The translations under genes were made by a program, and so were the position numbers. DNA of 64,000 nt. It comes from Oscheius onirici (taxonomy: Eukaryota; Nematoda; Chromadorea; Rhabditida; Rhabditidae). Shown here one piece after another: positions 37,269-47,702 of this stretch. Positions within the stretch are counted from its first letter, which is position 1. Each line of letters starts with the position of its first letter. Below the pieces are notes generated by a model, which saw only the letters and a list, made by a program, of their open reading frames with translations, had not been told where the DNA came from and made no database searches. The DNA is taken from assembly GCA_932521025.1 (NCBI GenBank), contig OW051470.1, positions 10,526,501 through 10,590,500 of the forward strand, written 5' to 3'.

Positions 37269-38044
37269 AGGCTATTCTATGGTAGTTACTTTCAGCCAGG
37301 CTATTCTATGGTAGTTACTTTCAGCCAGGCTTTTCTATGGTAGTTACTTTCAGCCAGGCTATTCTATGGTAGTTACTTTCAGCCTGGCCATTCTATGGTA
37401 GTTACTTTCAGCCAGGCTATTCTATGGTAGTTACTTTCAGCCAGGCTATTCTATGGTAGTTACTTTCAGCCAGGCTATTCTATGGTAGTTACTTTCAGCC
37501 TGGCCATTCTATGGTAGTTATTTTCAGCCAGGCTATTCTATGGTAGTTACTTTCAGCCTGGCCATTCTATGGTAGTTACTTTCAGCCAGGCTATTCTATG
37601 GTAGTTACTTTCAGCCAGGCTATTCTATGGTAGTTACTTTCAGCCAGGCTATTTTATGGTAGTTACTTTCAGCCAGGCCATTCTATGGTAGTTACTTTCA
37701 GCCAGGCTATTCTATGGTAGTTACTTTCAGCCTGGCCATTCTATGGTAGTTACTTTCAGCCAGGCTATTTTATGGTAGTTACTTTCAGCCTGGCCATTCT
37801 ATGGTAGTTACTTTCAGCCTGGCCATTCTATGGTAGTTACTTTCAGCCTGGCCATTCTATGGTAGTTACTTTCAGCCTGGCCATTCTATGGTAGTTACTT
37901 TCAGCCAGGCTATTTTATGGTAGTTACTTTCAGCCTGGCCATTCTTAGGTAGTTACTTTCAGCCAGGCTATTCTATGGTAGTTACTTTCAGCCTGGCCAT
38001 TCTATGGTAGTTACTTTCAGCCAGGCTATTCTATGGTAGTTACT

Positions 38045-39490
38045 TTCAGCCTGGCTATTCTATGGTAGTTACTTTCAGCCAGGCTATTCTATGGTAGTTA
38101 CTTTCAGCCAGGCTATTCTATGGTAGTTACTTTCAGCCAGGCTATTCTATGGTAGTTACTTTCAGCCAGGCTATTCTATGGTAGTTACTTTCAGCCTGGC
38201 CATTCTATGGTAGTTACTTTCAGCCTGGCTATTCTATGGTAGTTACTTTCAGCCAGGCTATTCTATGGTAGTTACTTTCAGCCAGGCTATTCTATGGTAG
38301 TTACTTTCAGCCAGGCTATTCCATGGTAGTTACTTTCAGCCTGGCCATTCTATGGTAGTTACTTTCAGCCAGGCCATTCTATGGTAGTTACTTTCAGCCT
38401 GGCCATTCTATGGTAGTTACTTTCAGCCAGGCTATTCTATGGTAGTTACTTTCAGCCTGGCCATTCTATGGTAGTTACTTTCAGCCAGGCTATTTTATGG
38501 TAGTTACTTTCAGCCAGGCTATTCTATGGTAGTTACTTTCAGCCAGGCTATTCTATGGTAGTTACTTTCAGCCAGGCTATTCTATGGTAGTTACTTTCAG
38601 CCTGGCCATTCTATGGTAGTTACTTTCAGCCAGGCTATTCTATGGTAGTTACTTTCAGCCTGGCCATTCTATGGTAGTTACTTTCAGCCAGGCTATTTTA
38701 TGGTAGTTACTTTCAGCCAGGCTATTTTATGGTAGTTACTTTCAGCCAGGCTATTCTATGGTAGTTACTTTCAGCCAGGCTATTCTATGGTAGTTACTTT
38801 CAGCCAGGCTATTCTATGGTAGTTACTTTCAGCCTGGCTATTCTATGGTAGTTACTTTCAGCCTGGCCATTCTATGGTAGTTACTTTCAGCCTGGCCATT
38901 CTATGGTAGTTACTTTCAACCTGGCCATTCTATGGTAGTTGCTTTCAGCCTGACCATTCTATGGTAGTTACTTTCAGCCAGGCTATTCTATGGTAGTTAC
39001 TTTCAGCCAGGCTTTTCTATGGTAGTTACTTTCAGCCAGGCTATTCCATGGTAGTTACTTTCAGCCAGGCCATTCTATGGTAGTTACAATCAGCCAGGCC
39101 ATTCTATGGTAATTACTTTCAGCCAGGCCATTCTATGGTAGTTACTTTCAGCCAGGCTTTTCTGTGGTAGTTACTTTCAGCCAGGCTATTCTATGGTAGT
39201 TACTTTCAGCCTGGCCATTCTATGGTAGTTACTTTCAGCCAGGCTATTCTATGGTAGTTACTTTCAGCCAGGCTATTCTATGGTAGTTACTTTCAGCCTG
39301 GCCATTCTATGGTAGTTACTTTCAGCCAGGCTATTCTATGGTAGTTACTTTCAGCCAGGCTATTCTATGGTAGTTACTTTCAGCCAGGCTATTCTATGGT
39401 AGTTACTTTCAGCCTGGCCATTCTATGGTAGTTACTTTCAGCCAGGCTATTCTATGGTAGTTACTTTCAGCCAGGCTATTCTATGGTTGT
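38045..39490 (+). repeat. Inverted homology block C (left copy)
   Basis: About 50 units match about 44446-45915 in inverted order. Landmarks are the only GGTTGTT unit of the left arm (39485-39491, partner AACAACC 44446-44452), the cassette at 39067, TGACC at 38951, the pair of AGGCTATTTT near 38,687-38,716, AGGCC at about 38,368, AGGCTATTCC near 38,310, and two TGGCTATTCT units. Mirror centre is 41968.5. One extra TGGCC unit was noticed in the right copy. Confidence 0.85.
39067..39182 (+). repeat. 4-unit cassette, zone-2 order
   Basis: Second zone-2 cassette, preceded by CTTTCAACC (about 38,917), GTTGC plus TGACC (38,939-38,955), AGGCT, AGGCTTTTCT and AGGCTATTCC units. The same ten-unit series is present in exact inverted order at 44755-45015. 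Confidence 0.85.
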
Positions 39491-39847
39491 TACTTTCAGC
39501 CAGGCTATTCTATGGTAGTTACTTTCAGCCAGGCTATTCTATGGTAGTTACTTTCAGCCAGGCTATTCTATGGTAGTTACTTTCAGCCAGGCTATTTTAT
39601 GGTAGTTACTTTCAGCCAGGCTATTCTATGGTAGTTACTTTCAGCCAGGCTATTCTATGGTAGTTACTTTCAGCCAGGCTATTCTATGGTAGTTACTTTC
39701 AGCCTGGCCATTCTATGGTAGTTACTTTCAGCCAGGCTATTCTATGGTAGTTACTTTCAGCCAGGCTATTTTATGGTAGTTACTTTCAGCCTGGCCATTC
39801 TATGGTAGTTACTTTCAGCCAGGCTATTCTATGGTAGTTACTTTCAG

Positions 39848-40570
39848 CCTGGCCATTCTATGGTAGTTACTTTCAACCTGGCCATTCTATGGTAGTTGCT
39901 TTCAGCCTGGCCATTCTATGGTAGTTACTTTCAGCCAGGCTATTCTATGGTAGTTACTTTCAGCCAGGCTTTTCTATGGTAGTTACTTTCAGCCAGGCTA
40001 TTCTATGGTAGTTACTTTCAGCCTGGCCATTCTATGGTAGTTACTTTCAGCCTGGCTATTCTATGGTAGTTACTTTCAGCCTGGCCATTCTATGGTAGTT
40101 ACTTTCAGCCTGGCCATTCTATGGTAGTTACTTTCAGCCTGGCCATTCTATGGTAGTTACTTTCAGCCAGGCTATTCTATGGTAGTTACTTTCAGCCTGG
40201 CCATTCTATGGTAGTTACTTTCAGCCTGGCCATTCTATGGTAATTACTTTCAGCCAGGCTATTCTATGGTAGTTACTTTCAGCCTGGCTATCCTATGGTA
40301 GTTACTTTCAGCCAGGCTATTCTATGGTAGTTACTTTCAGCCTGGCCATTCTATGGTAGTTACTTTCAGCCTGGCCATTCTATGGTAGTTACTTTCAGCC
40401 AGGCTATTCTATGGTAGTTACTTTCAGCCTGGCCATTCTATGGTAGTTACTTTCAGCCAGGCTATTCTATGGTAGTTACTTTCAGCCAGGCTATTCTATG
40501 GTAGTTACTTTCAGCCAGGCTATTCTATGGTAGTTACTTTCAGCCAGGCTATTCTATGGTAGTTACTTTC
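39848..40570 (+). repeat. Inverted homology block B (left copy)
   Basis: About 24 units match about 42729-43452 in reverse complement order. Markers are CTTTCAACC, GTTGC, AGGCTTTTCT, TGGCTATTCT at 40053, GGTAATT near 40241, and the only TGGCTATCCT unit of the left arm (TCCTATGG 40291-40298, partner CCATAGGA 43001-43008). The mirror centre is 41649.5, exactly the middle of the flanked C spacer. Confidence 0.85.
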
Positions 40571-41221
40571 AGCCAGGCTATTCTATGGTAGTTACTTTCA
40601 GCCAGGCTATTCTATGGTAGTTACTTTCAGCCTGGCCATTCTATGGTAGTTATTTTCAGCCAGGCTATTTTATGGTAGTTAGTTTCAGCCTGGCCATTCT
40701 ATGGTAGTTACTTTCAGCCAGGCTATTTTATGGTAGTTACTTTCAGCCAGGCTATTCTATGGTAGTTACTTTCAGCCAGGCTATTCTATGGTAGTTACTT
40801 TCAGCCTGGCCATTCTATGGTAGTTACTTTCAGCCAGGCTATTCTATGGTAGTTAGTTTCAGCCTGGCCATTCTATGGTAGTTGCTTTCAGCCTGGCCAT
40901 TCTATGGTAGTTACTTTCAGCCAGGCTATTCTATGGTAGTTACTTTCAGCCAGGCTATTCTATGGTAGTTACTTTCAGCCAGGCTATTCTATGGTAGTTA
41001 CTTTCAGCCTGGCCATTCTATGGTAGTTATTTTCAGCCAGGCTATTTTATGGTAGTTAGTTTCAGCCTGGCCATTCTATGGTAGTTGCTTTCAGCCTGGC
41101 CATTCTATGGTAGTTACTTTCAGCCAGGCTATTCTATGGTAGTTACTTTCAGCCAGGCTTTTCTATGGTAGTTACTTTCAGCCAGGCTATTCTATGGTAG
41201 TTACTTTCAGCCAGGCTATTT

Positions 41222-41541
41222 TATGGTAGTTACTTTCAGCCTGGCCATTCTATGGTAGTTACTTTCAGCCAGGCTATTCTATGGTAGTTACTTTCAGCCA
41301 GGCCATTCTATGGTAGTTACAATCAGCCAGGCCATTCTATGGTAATTACTTTCAGCCAGGCCATTCTATGGTAGTTACTTTCAGCCAGGCTTTTCTGTGG
41401 TAGTTACTTTCAGCCAGGCTATTCTATGATAGTTACTTTCAGCCAGGCTTTTCTATGGTAGTTACTTTCAGCCAGGCTATTCCATGGTAGTTGCTTTCAG
41501 CCTGGCCATTCTATGGTAGTTACTTTCAGCCAGGCTATTTT
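41222..41541 (+). repeat. Inverted homology block A (left copy)
   Basis: Twelve consecutive units with diagnostic variants match, in reverse complement and order, about 42337-42657. They run TTTT, TGGCC, AGGCT, ACAATC, TAATT, AGGCC, GTGG, ATGATAG, TTTTCT, TTCC with TTGC, TGGCC, TTTT. The mirror centre is 41939.5, 290 bp (20 half-units) to the right of the C run, so the right arm has about 580 bp more between the junction and this block. Confidence 0.85.
41300..41415 (+). repeat. 4-unit cassette, zone-2 order
   Basis: Third zone-2 cassette, the one nearest the flip. It is followed by AGGCT with ATGATAG, AGGCTTTTCT, AGGCTATTCC with TTGC, TGGCC and AGGCTATTTT. The inverted equivalent with the same flanks is 42337-42657. 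Confidence 0.85.
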
Positions 41542-41645
41542 ATGGTAGTTACTTTCAGCCTGGCCATTCTATGGTAGTTACTTTCAGCCAGGCTATTCTA
41601 TGGTAGTTACTTTCAGCCAGGCTATTTTATGGTAGTTACTTTCAG

Positions 41646-41654
41646 CCCCCCCCC
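41646..41654. other. C9 run at array inversion point
   Basis: Nine consecutive C separate plus- and minus-oriented satellite. Left of it is CTTTCAG (ending 41645) and right of it CTGAAAG (from 41654), so exact inverted arms flank eight C (41646-41653). The perfect arms span 18 bp (TATGGTAGTTACTTTCAG) before the first variant difference. CC at 41646-41647 completes the last plus-strand unit. The first minus unit lacks its leading GG, so six C (41648-41653) are unaccounted for by either arm. It is the only non-satellite sequence in the window. It could be a real inversion breakpoint with untemplated bases or a fold-back or contig-join artefact; the sequence alone cannot decide. Confidence 0.95.
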
Positions 41655-42335
41655 TGAAAGTAACTACCATAGAATGGCCAGGCTGAAAGTAACTACCATA
41701 GAATAGCCTGGCTGAAAGTAACTACCATAAAATAGCCTGGCTGAAAGTAACTACCATAGAATAGCCTGGCTGAAAGTAACTACTATAGAATGGCCAGGCT
41801 GAAAGTAACTACCATGGAATAGCCTGGCTGAAAGTAACTACCATAGAAAAGCCTGGCTGAAAGTAACTATCATAGAATGGCCTGGCTGAAAGTAACTACC
41901 ATAGAATGGCCAGGCTGAAAGTAACTACCATAGAATAGCCTGGCTGAAAGTAACTACCATAGATTGGCCAGGCTGAAAGTAACTACCATAGGATGGCCAG
42001 GCTGAAAGTAACTAGCATAAAATAGCCTGGCTGATAGTAACTACCATAGAATGGCCAGGCTGAAAGTAACTACCATAGAATGGCCAGGCTGAAAGTAACT
42101 ACCATAGAATGGCCAGGCTGAAAGTAACTACCATAGAATGGCCAGGCTGAAAGTAACTACCATAGAATAGCCTGGCTGAAAGTAACTACCATAGAATAGC
42201 CTGGCTGAAAGTAACTACCATAGAATAGCCTGGCTGAAAGTAACTACCATAGAATAGCCTGGCTGAAAGTAACTACCATAGAATGGCCAGGCTGAAAGTA
42301 ACTACCATAGAATAGCCTGGCTGAAAGTAACTACC
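41654..42335 (-). repeat. Junction-proximal right-arm block with zone-1-type variants
   Basis: The first ~680 bp of the right arm has no full colinear partner beside the junction on the left. It contains, once each as far as I see in this arm, TGGCCAATCT (AGATTGG near 41,952), TGGCCATCCT (AGGATGG near 41,990) and an ACTATC unit (CTGATAG near 42,031). All three are common in zone 1. It also has the unusual units CTACTATAG (about 41,781) and CTAGCATAA (about 42,013). Units 6-8 from the junction (AGGCTATTCC, AGGCTTTTCT, ATGATAG) do match the left arm at the same distance, so it is a mosaic. Confidence 0.7.
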
Positions 42336-42336
42336 A

Positions 42337-42657
42337 TAAAATAGCCTGGCTGAAAGTAACTACCATAGAATGGCCAGGCTGAAAGCAACTACCATGGAAT
42401 AGCCTGGCTGAAAGTAACTACCATAGAAAAGCCTGGCTGAAAGTAACTATCATAGAATAGCCTGGCTGAAAGTAACTACCACAGAAAAGCCTGGCTGAAA
42501 GTAACTACCATAGAATGGCCTGGCTGAAAGTAATTACCATAGAATGGCCTGGCTGATTGTAACTACCATAGAATGGCCTGGCTGAAAGTAACTACCATAG
42601 AATAGCCTGGCTGAAAGTAACTACCATAGAATGGCCAGGCTGAAAGTAACTACCATA
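42337..42657 (-). repeat. Inverted homology block A (right copy)
   Basis: Reverse complement counterpart of 41222-41541, including the GCAAC variant at 42385-42389, the ACTATCATAG unit and the zone-2 cassette starting 42464. A further GCAACTACCATGG unit at about 42,703 suggests part of the block was duplicated in this arm. Confidence 0.85.
42464..42579 (-). repeat. Right-arm zone-2 cassette, first of 13
   Basis: Four units reading CCACAGAAAAGCC, plain GGCCT, GTAATTACC, CTGATTGTAAC, the reverse complement of the left zone-2 cassette. Further copies start at 44755, 48525, 49279, 49975, 51048, 53716, 56876, 57340, 60095, 60530, 61023 and 62357, each 116 bp. All starts are multiples of 29 apart once the 53,971 deletion is allowed for. 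Left zone 2 has three copies; the ratio agrees with the length ratio of the arms. Confidence 0.85.
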
Positions 42658-42728
42658 AAATAGCCTGGCTGAAAGTAACTACCATAGAATGGCCAGGCTG
42701 AAAGCAACTACCATGGAATAGCCTGGCT

Positions 42729-43452
42729 GAAAGTAACTACCATAGAATAGCCTGGCTGAAAGTAACTACCATAGAATAGCCTGGCTGAAAGTAACTACCA
42801 TAGAATAGCCTGGCTGAAAGTAACTACCATAGAATAGCCTGGCTGAAAGTAACTACCATAGAATGGCCAGGCTGAAAGTAACTACCATAGAATAGCCTGG
42901 CTGAAAGTAACTACCATAGAATGGCCAGGCTGAAAGTAACTACCATAGAATGGCCAGGCTGAAAGTAACTACCATAGAATAGCCTGGCTGAAAGTAACTA
43001 CCATAGGATAGCCAGGCTGAAAGTAACTACCATAGAATAGCCTGGCTGAAAGTAATTACCATAGAATGGCCAGGCTGAAAGTAACTACCATAGAATGGCC
43101 AGGCTGAAAGTAACTACCATAGAATAGCCTGGCTGAAAGTAACTACCATAGAATGGCCAGGCTGAAAGTAACTACCATAGAATGGCCAGGCTGAAAGTAA
43201 CTACCATAGAATGGCCAGGCTGAAAGTAACTACCATAGAATAGCCAGGCTGAAAGTAACTACCATAGAATGGCCAGGCTGAAAGTAACTACCATAGAATA
43301 GCCTGGCTGAAAGTAACTACCATAGAAAAGCCTGGCTGAAAGTAACTACCATAGAATAGCCTGGCTGAAAGTAACTACCATAGAATGGCCAGGCTGAAAG
43401 CAACTACCATAGAATGGCCAGGTTGAAAGTAACTACCATAGAATGGCCAGGC
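42729..43452 (-). repeat. Inverted homology block B (right copy)
   Basis: Mirror of 39848-40570. It keeps the unique TGGCTATCCT unit and the GCAAC then GGTTG pair at about 43,399-43,424. Agreement in rare variants and order excludes simple chance similarity between satellite units. Confidence 0.85.
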
Positions 43453-44445
43453 TGAAAGTAACTACCATAGAATAGCCTGGCTGAAAGTAACTACCATAGA
43501 ATGGCCAGGCTGAAAGTAACTACCATAAAATAGCCTGGCTGAAAGTAACTACCATAGAATAGCCTGGCTGAAAGTAACTACCATAGAATGGCCAGGCTGA
43601 AAGTAACTACCATAGAATAGCCTGGCTGAAAGTAACTACCATAGAATGGCCAGGCTGAAAGTAACTACCATAAAATAGCCTGGCTGAAAGTAACTACCAT
43701 AGAATGGCCAGGCTGAAAGTAACTACCATAGAATAGCCTGGCTGAAAGTAACTACCATAAAATGGCCAGGCTGAAAGTAACTACCATAGAATAGCCTGGC
43801 TGAAAGTAACTACCATAGAATGGCCAGGCTGAAAGTAACTACCATAGAATAGCCTGGCTGAAAGTAACTACCATAGAATAGCCTGGCTGAAAGTAACTAC
43901 CATAGAATAGCCTGGCTGAAAGTAACTACCATAAAATAGCCTGGCTGAAAGTAACTACCATAAAATAGCCTGGCTGAAAGTAACTACCATAGAATGGCCA
44001 GGCTGAAAGTAACTACCATAGAATAGCCTGGCTGAAAGTAACTACCATAGAATGGCCAGGCTGAAAGTAACTACCATAGAATAGCCTGGCTGAAAGTAAC
44101 TACCATAGAATGGCCAGGCTGAAAGTAACTACCATAAAATAGCCTGGCTGAAAGTAACTACCATAGAATGGCCAGGCTGAAAGTAACTACCATAGAATGG
44201 CCAGGCTGAAAGTAACTACCATAGAATAGCCTGGCTGAAAGTAACTACCATAGAATAGCCTGGCTGAAAGTAACTACCATAGAATAGCCTGGCTGAAAGT
44301 AACTACCATAGAATAGCCTGGCTGAAAGTAACTACCATAAAATAGCCTGGCTGAAAGTAACTACCATAGAATAGCCTGGCTGAAAGTAACTACCATAGAA
44401 TAGCCTGGCTGAAAGTAACTACCATAGAATAGCCTGGCTGAAAGT

Positions 44446-45915
44446 AACAACCATAGAATAGCCTGGCTGAAAGTAACTACCATAGAATAGCCTGGCTGAA
44501 AGTAACTACCATAGAATGGCCAGGCTGAAAGTAACTACCATAGAATAGCCTGGCTGAAAGTAACTACCATAGAATAGCCTGGCTGAAAGTAACTACCATA
44601 GAATAGCCTGGCTGAAAGTAACTACCATAGAATGGCCAGGCTGAAAGTAACTACCATAGAATAGCCTGGCTGAAAGTAACTACCATAGAATAGCCTGGCT
44701 GAAAGTAACTACCATAGAATGGCCAGGCTGAAAGTAACTACCATAGAATAGCCTGGCTGAAAGTAACTACCACAGAAAAGCCTGGCTGAAAGTAACTACC
44801 ATAGAATGGCCTGGCTGAAAGTAATTACCATAGAATGGCCTGGCTGATTGTAACTACCATAGAATGGCCTGGCTGAAAGTAACTACCATGGAATAGCCTG
44901 GCTGAAAGTAACTACCATAGAAAAGCCTGGCTGAAAGTAACTACCATAGAATAGCCTGGCTGAAAGTAACTACCATAGAATGGTCAGGCTGAAAGCAACT
45001 ACCATAGAATGGCCAGGTTGAAAGTAACTACCATAGAATGGCCAGGCTGAAAGTAACTACCATAGAATGGCCAGGCTGAAAGTAACTACCATAGAATAGC
45101 CAGGCTGAAAGTAACTACCATAGAATAGCCTGGCTGAAAGTAACTACCATAGAATAGCCTGGCTGAAAGTAACTACCATAGAATAGCCTGGCTGAAAGTA
45201 ACTACCATAAAATAGCCTGGCTGAAAGTAACTACCATAAAATAGCCTGGCTGAAAGTAACTACCATAGAATGGCCAGGCTGAAAGTAACTACCATAGAAT
45301 AGCCTGGCTGAAAGTAACTACCATAGAATGGCCAGGCTGAAAGTAACTACCATAGAATAGCCTGGCTGAAAGTAACTACCATAGAATAGCCTGGCTGAAA
45401 GTAACTACCATAGAATAGCCTGGCTGAAAGTAACTACCATAGAATGGCCAGGCTGAAAGTAACTACCATAAAATAGCCTGGCTGAAAGTAACTACCATAG
45501 AATGGCCAGGCTGAAAGTAACTACCATAGAATAGCCTGGCTGAAAGTAACTACCATAGAATGGCCAGGCTGAAAGTAACTACCATAGAATGGCCTGGCTG
45601 AAAGTAACTACCATAGAATGGCCAGGCTGAAAGTAACTACCATGGAATAGCCTGGCTGAAAGTAACTACCATAGAATAGCCTGGCTGAAAGTAACTACCA
45701 TAGAATAGCCTGGCTGAAAGTAACTACCATAGAATAGCCAGGCTGAAAGTAACTACCATAGAATGGCCAGGCTGAAAGTAACTACCATAGAATAGCCTGG
45801 CTGAAAGTAACTACCATAGAATAGCCTGGCTGAAAGTAACTACCATAGAATAGCCTGGCTGAAAGTAACTACCATAGAATAGCCTGGCTGAAAGTAACTA
45901 CCATAGAATAGCCAG
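44446..45915 (-). repeat. Inverted homology block C (right copy)
   Basis: Mirror of 38045-39490. Compared with block B the mirror centre has moved by 319 bp, so this arm gained 638 bp (22 units) between about 43.45 and 44.45 kb. Parts recur again near 53,520-54,000 (AACAACC through GGTTG) and near 54.2, 57.1 and 57.6 kb (TGGTCA, GCAAC, GGTTG series). Confidence 0.85.
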
Positions 45916-45924
45916 GCTGAAAGT

Positions 45925-46600
45925 AACTACCATAGAATGGCCAGGCTGAAAGTAACTACCATAGAATAGCCTGGCTGAAAGTAACTACCATAGAATAGCC
46001 TGGCTGAAAGTAACTACCATAGAATAGCCTGGCTGAAAGTAACTACCATAAAATAGCCTGGCTGAAAGTAACTACCATAAAATAGCCTGGCTGAAAGTAA
46101 CTACCATAGAATAGCCTGGCTGAAAGTAACTACCATAAAATAGCCAGGCTGAAAGTAACTACCATAGAATAGCCTGGCTGAAAGTAACTACCATAGAATG
46201 GCCTGGCTGAAAGTAACTACCATAGAATGGCCAGGCTGAAAGTAACTACCATAGAATAGCCTGGCTGAAAGTAACTACCATAGAATGGCCAGGCTGAAAG
46301 TAACTACCATAGAATAGCCTGGCTGAAAGTAACTACCATAGAATGGCCAGGCTGAAAGTAACTACCATGGAATAGCCTGGCTGAAAGTAACTACCATAGA
46401 ATAGCCTGGCTGAAAGTAACTACCATAAAATAGCCTGGCTGAAAGTAACTACCATAGAATAGCCTGGCTGAAAGTAACTACCATAGAATGGCCAGGCTGA
46501 AACTAACTACCATAAAATAGCCTGGCTGAAAGTAACTACCATAGAATGGCCAGGCTGAAAGTAACTACCATAGAATAGCCAGGCTGAAAGTAACTACCAT
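45925..46600 (-). repeat. Duplication of ~675 bp, copy 1 (offset 1,102 bp)
   Basis: Unit order matches 47027-47702 at exactly 38 units. Landmarks are the TGGCTATTTT unit (ending 46146/47248), CCATGG (46365/47467) and GAAACTAAC (unit start 46495/47597). The same 1,102-bp spacing separates two TGGCTATTTT units in the left arm (21780 and 22882), but their distances to the GTTAGTTT unit differ, so direct correspondence is not established. Confidence 0.8.
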
Positions 46601-47026
46601 AGAATGGCCAGGCTGAAAGTAACTACCATAGAATAGCCTGGCTGAAAGTAACTACCATAGAATAGCCTGGCTGAAAGTAACTACCATAGAATAGCCAGGC
46701 TGAAAGTAACTACCATAGAATAGCCAGGCTGAAAGTAACTACCATAGAATGGCCAGGCTGAAAGTAACTACCATAGAATAGCCTGGCTGAAAGTAACTAC
46801 CATAGAATAGCCTGGCTGAAAGTAACTACCATAGAATAGCCTGGCTGAAAGTAACTACCATAGAATGGCCAGGCTGAAAGTAACTACCATAGAATAGCCT
46901 GGCTGAAAGTAACTACCATAGAATGGCCAGGCTGAAAGTAACTACCATAAAATAGCCTGGCTGAAAGTAACTACCATAGAATGGCCAGGCTGAAAGTAAC
47001 TACCATAGAATAGCCTGGCTGAAAGT

Positions 47027-47702
47027 AACTACCATAGAATGGCCAGGCTGAAAGTAACTACCATAGAATAGCCTGGCTGAAAGTAACTACCATAGAATAG
47101 CCTGGCTGAAAGTAACTACCATAGAATAGCCTGGCTGAAAGTAACTACCATAAAATAGCCTGGCTGAAAGTAACTACCATAAAATAGCCTGGCTGAAAGT
47201 AACTACCATAGAATAGCCTGGCTGAAAGTAACTACCATAAAATAGCCAGGCTGAAAGTAACTACCATAGAATAGCCTGGCTGAAAGTAACTACCATAGAA
47301 TGGCCTGGCTGAAAGTAACTACCATAGAATGGCCAGGCTGAAAGTAACTACCATAGAATAGCCTGGCTGAAAGTAACTACCATAGAATGGCCAGGCTGAA
47401 AGTAACTACCATAGAATAGCCTGGCTGAAAGTAACTACCATAGAATGGCCAGGCTGAAAGTAACTACCATGGAATAGCCTGGCTGAAAGTAACTACCATA
47501 GAATAGCCTGGCTGAAAGTAACTACCATAAAATAGCCTGGCTGAAAGTAACTACCATAGAATAGCCTGGCTGAAAGTAACTACCATAGAATGGCCAGGCT
47601 GAAACTAACTACCATAAAATAGCCTGGCTGAAAGTAACTACCATAGAATGGCCAGGCTGAAAGTAACTACCATAGAATAGCCAGGCTGAAAGTAACTACC
47701 AT
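47027..47702 (-). repeat. Duplication of ~675 bp, copy 2 (offset 1,102 bp)
   Basis: Second copy of 45925-46600. Two more GAAACTAAC units at 55774 and 58790 (3,016 bp apart) lie in similar surroundings, so this block was copied more than once in the right arm. Confidence 0.8.

Larger units (their letters stand above)
36280..37530 (+). repeat. Inverted homology block D (left copy)
   Basis: From GGTAATT at 36292-36298, unit order is AGGCTATTT, AGGCC, AGGCT, TGGCC, TTTT, four TGGCC, TTTT, TGGCC, TTTT, AGGCT, TGGCC, TTTT(T), four TGGCC, AGGCT, TGGCC, TTTT, TTTT, AGGCT, TGGCC. This matches the window end (63,276-64,000) in inverted order. From 37032 to 37530 it matches about 62,080-62,590. Between them the right arm has roughly 0.66 kb extra. 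Confidence 0.8.
36311..41647 (+). repeat. Left arm, zone 2: A-type-rich satellite, plus orientation
   Basis: About 184 units of the same 29-bp repeat with a different variant spectrum. AGGCTATTCT units dominate, often in runs of 3-6, while TGGCCATCCT, TGGCCAATCT and ACTATC variants essentially vanish. New variants appear: GTTGCTTT, CTTTCAACC, AGGCTATTCCATGG and TGGCTATTCT. The marker cassette has its own unit order at 37153-37268, 39067-39182 and 41300-41415. The zone opens with three 1-bp insertions and ends at the C-run junction with its last unit complete (CAGCC at 41643-41647). The right arm is an expanded inverted relative of this zone. The exact boundary with zone 1 is approximate. Confidence 0.85.

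Noticed and set aside
1-41647. CRISPR array with ~29-bp repeats
   Set aside because: Repeat length falls in the CRISPR range, but units abut directly with no spacers, copy number is above a thousand, and no cas gene is present.
41646-41654. Intrinsic terminator or i-motif regulatory element at the C run
   Set aside because: A single C9 tract lacks the four tracts of an intramolecular i-motif, and no gene is nearby for a terminator to serve; a junction scar or artefact is a simpler reading.
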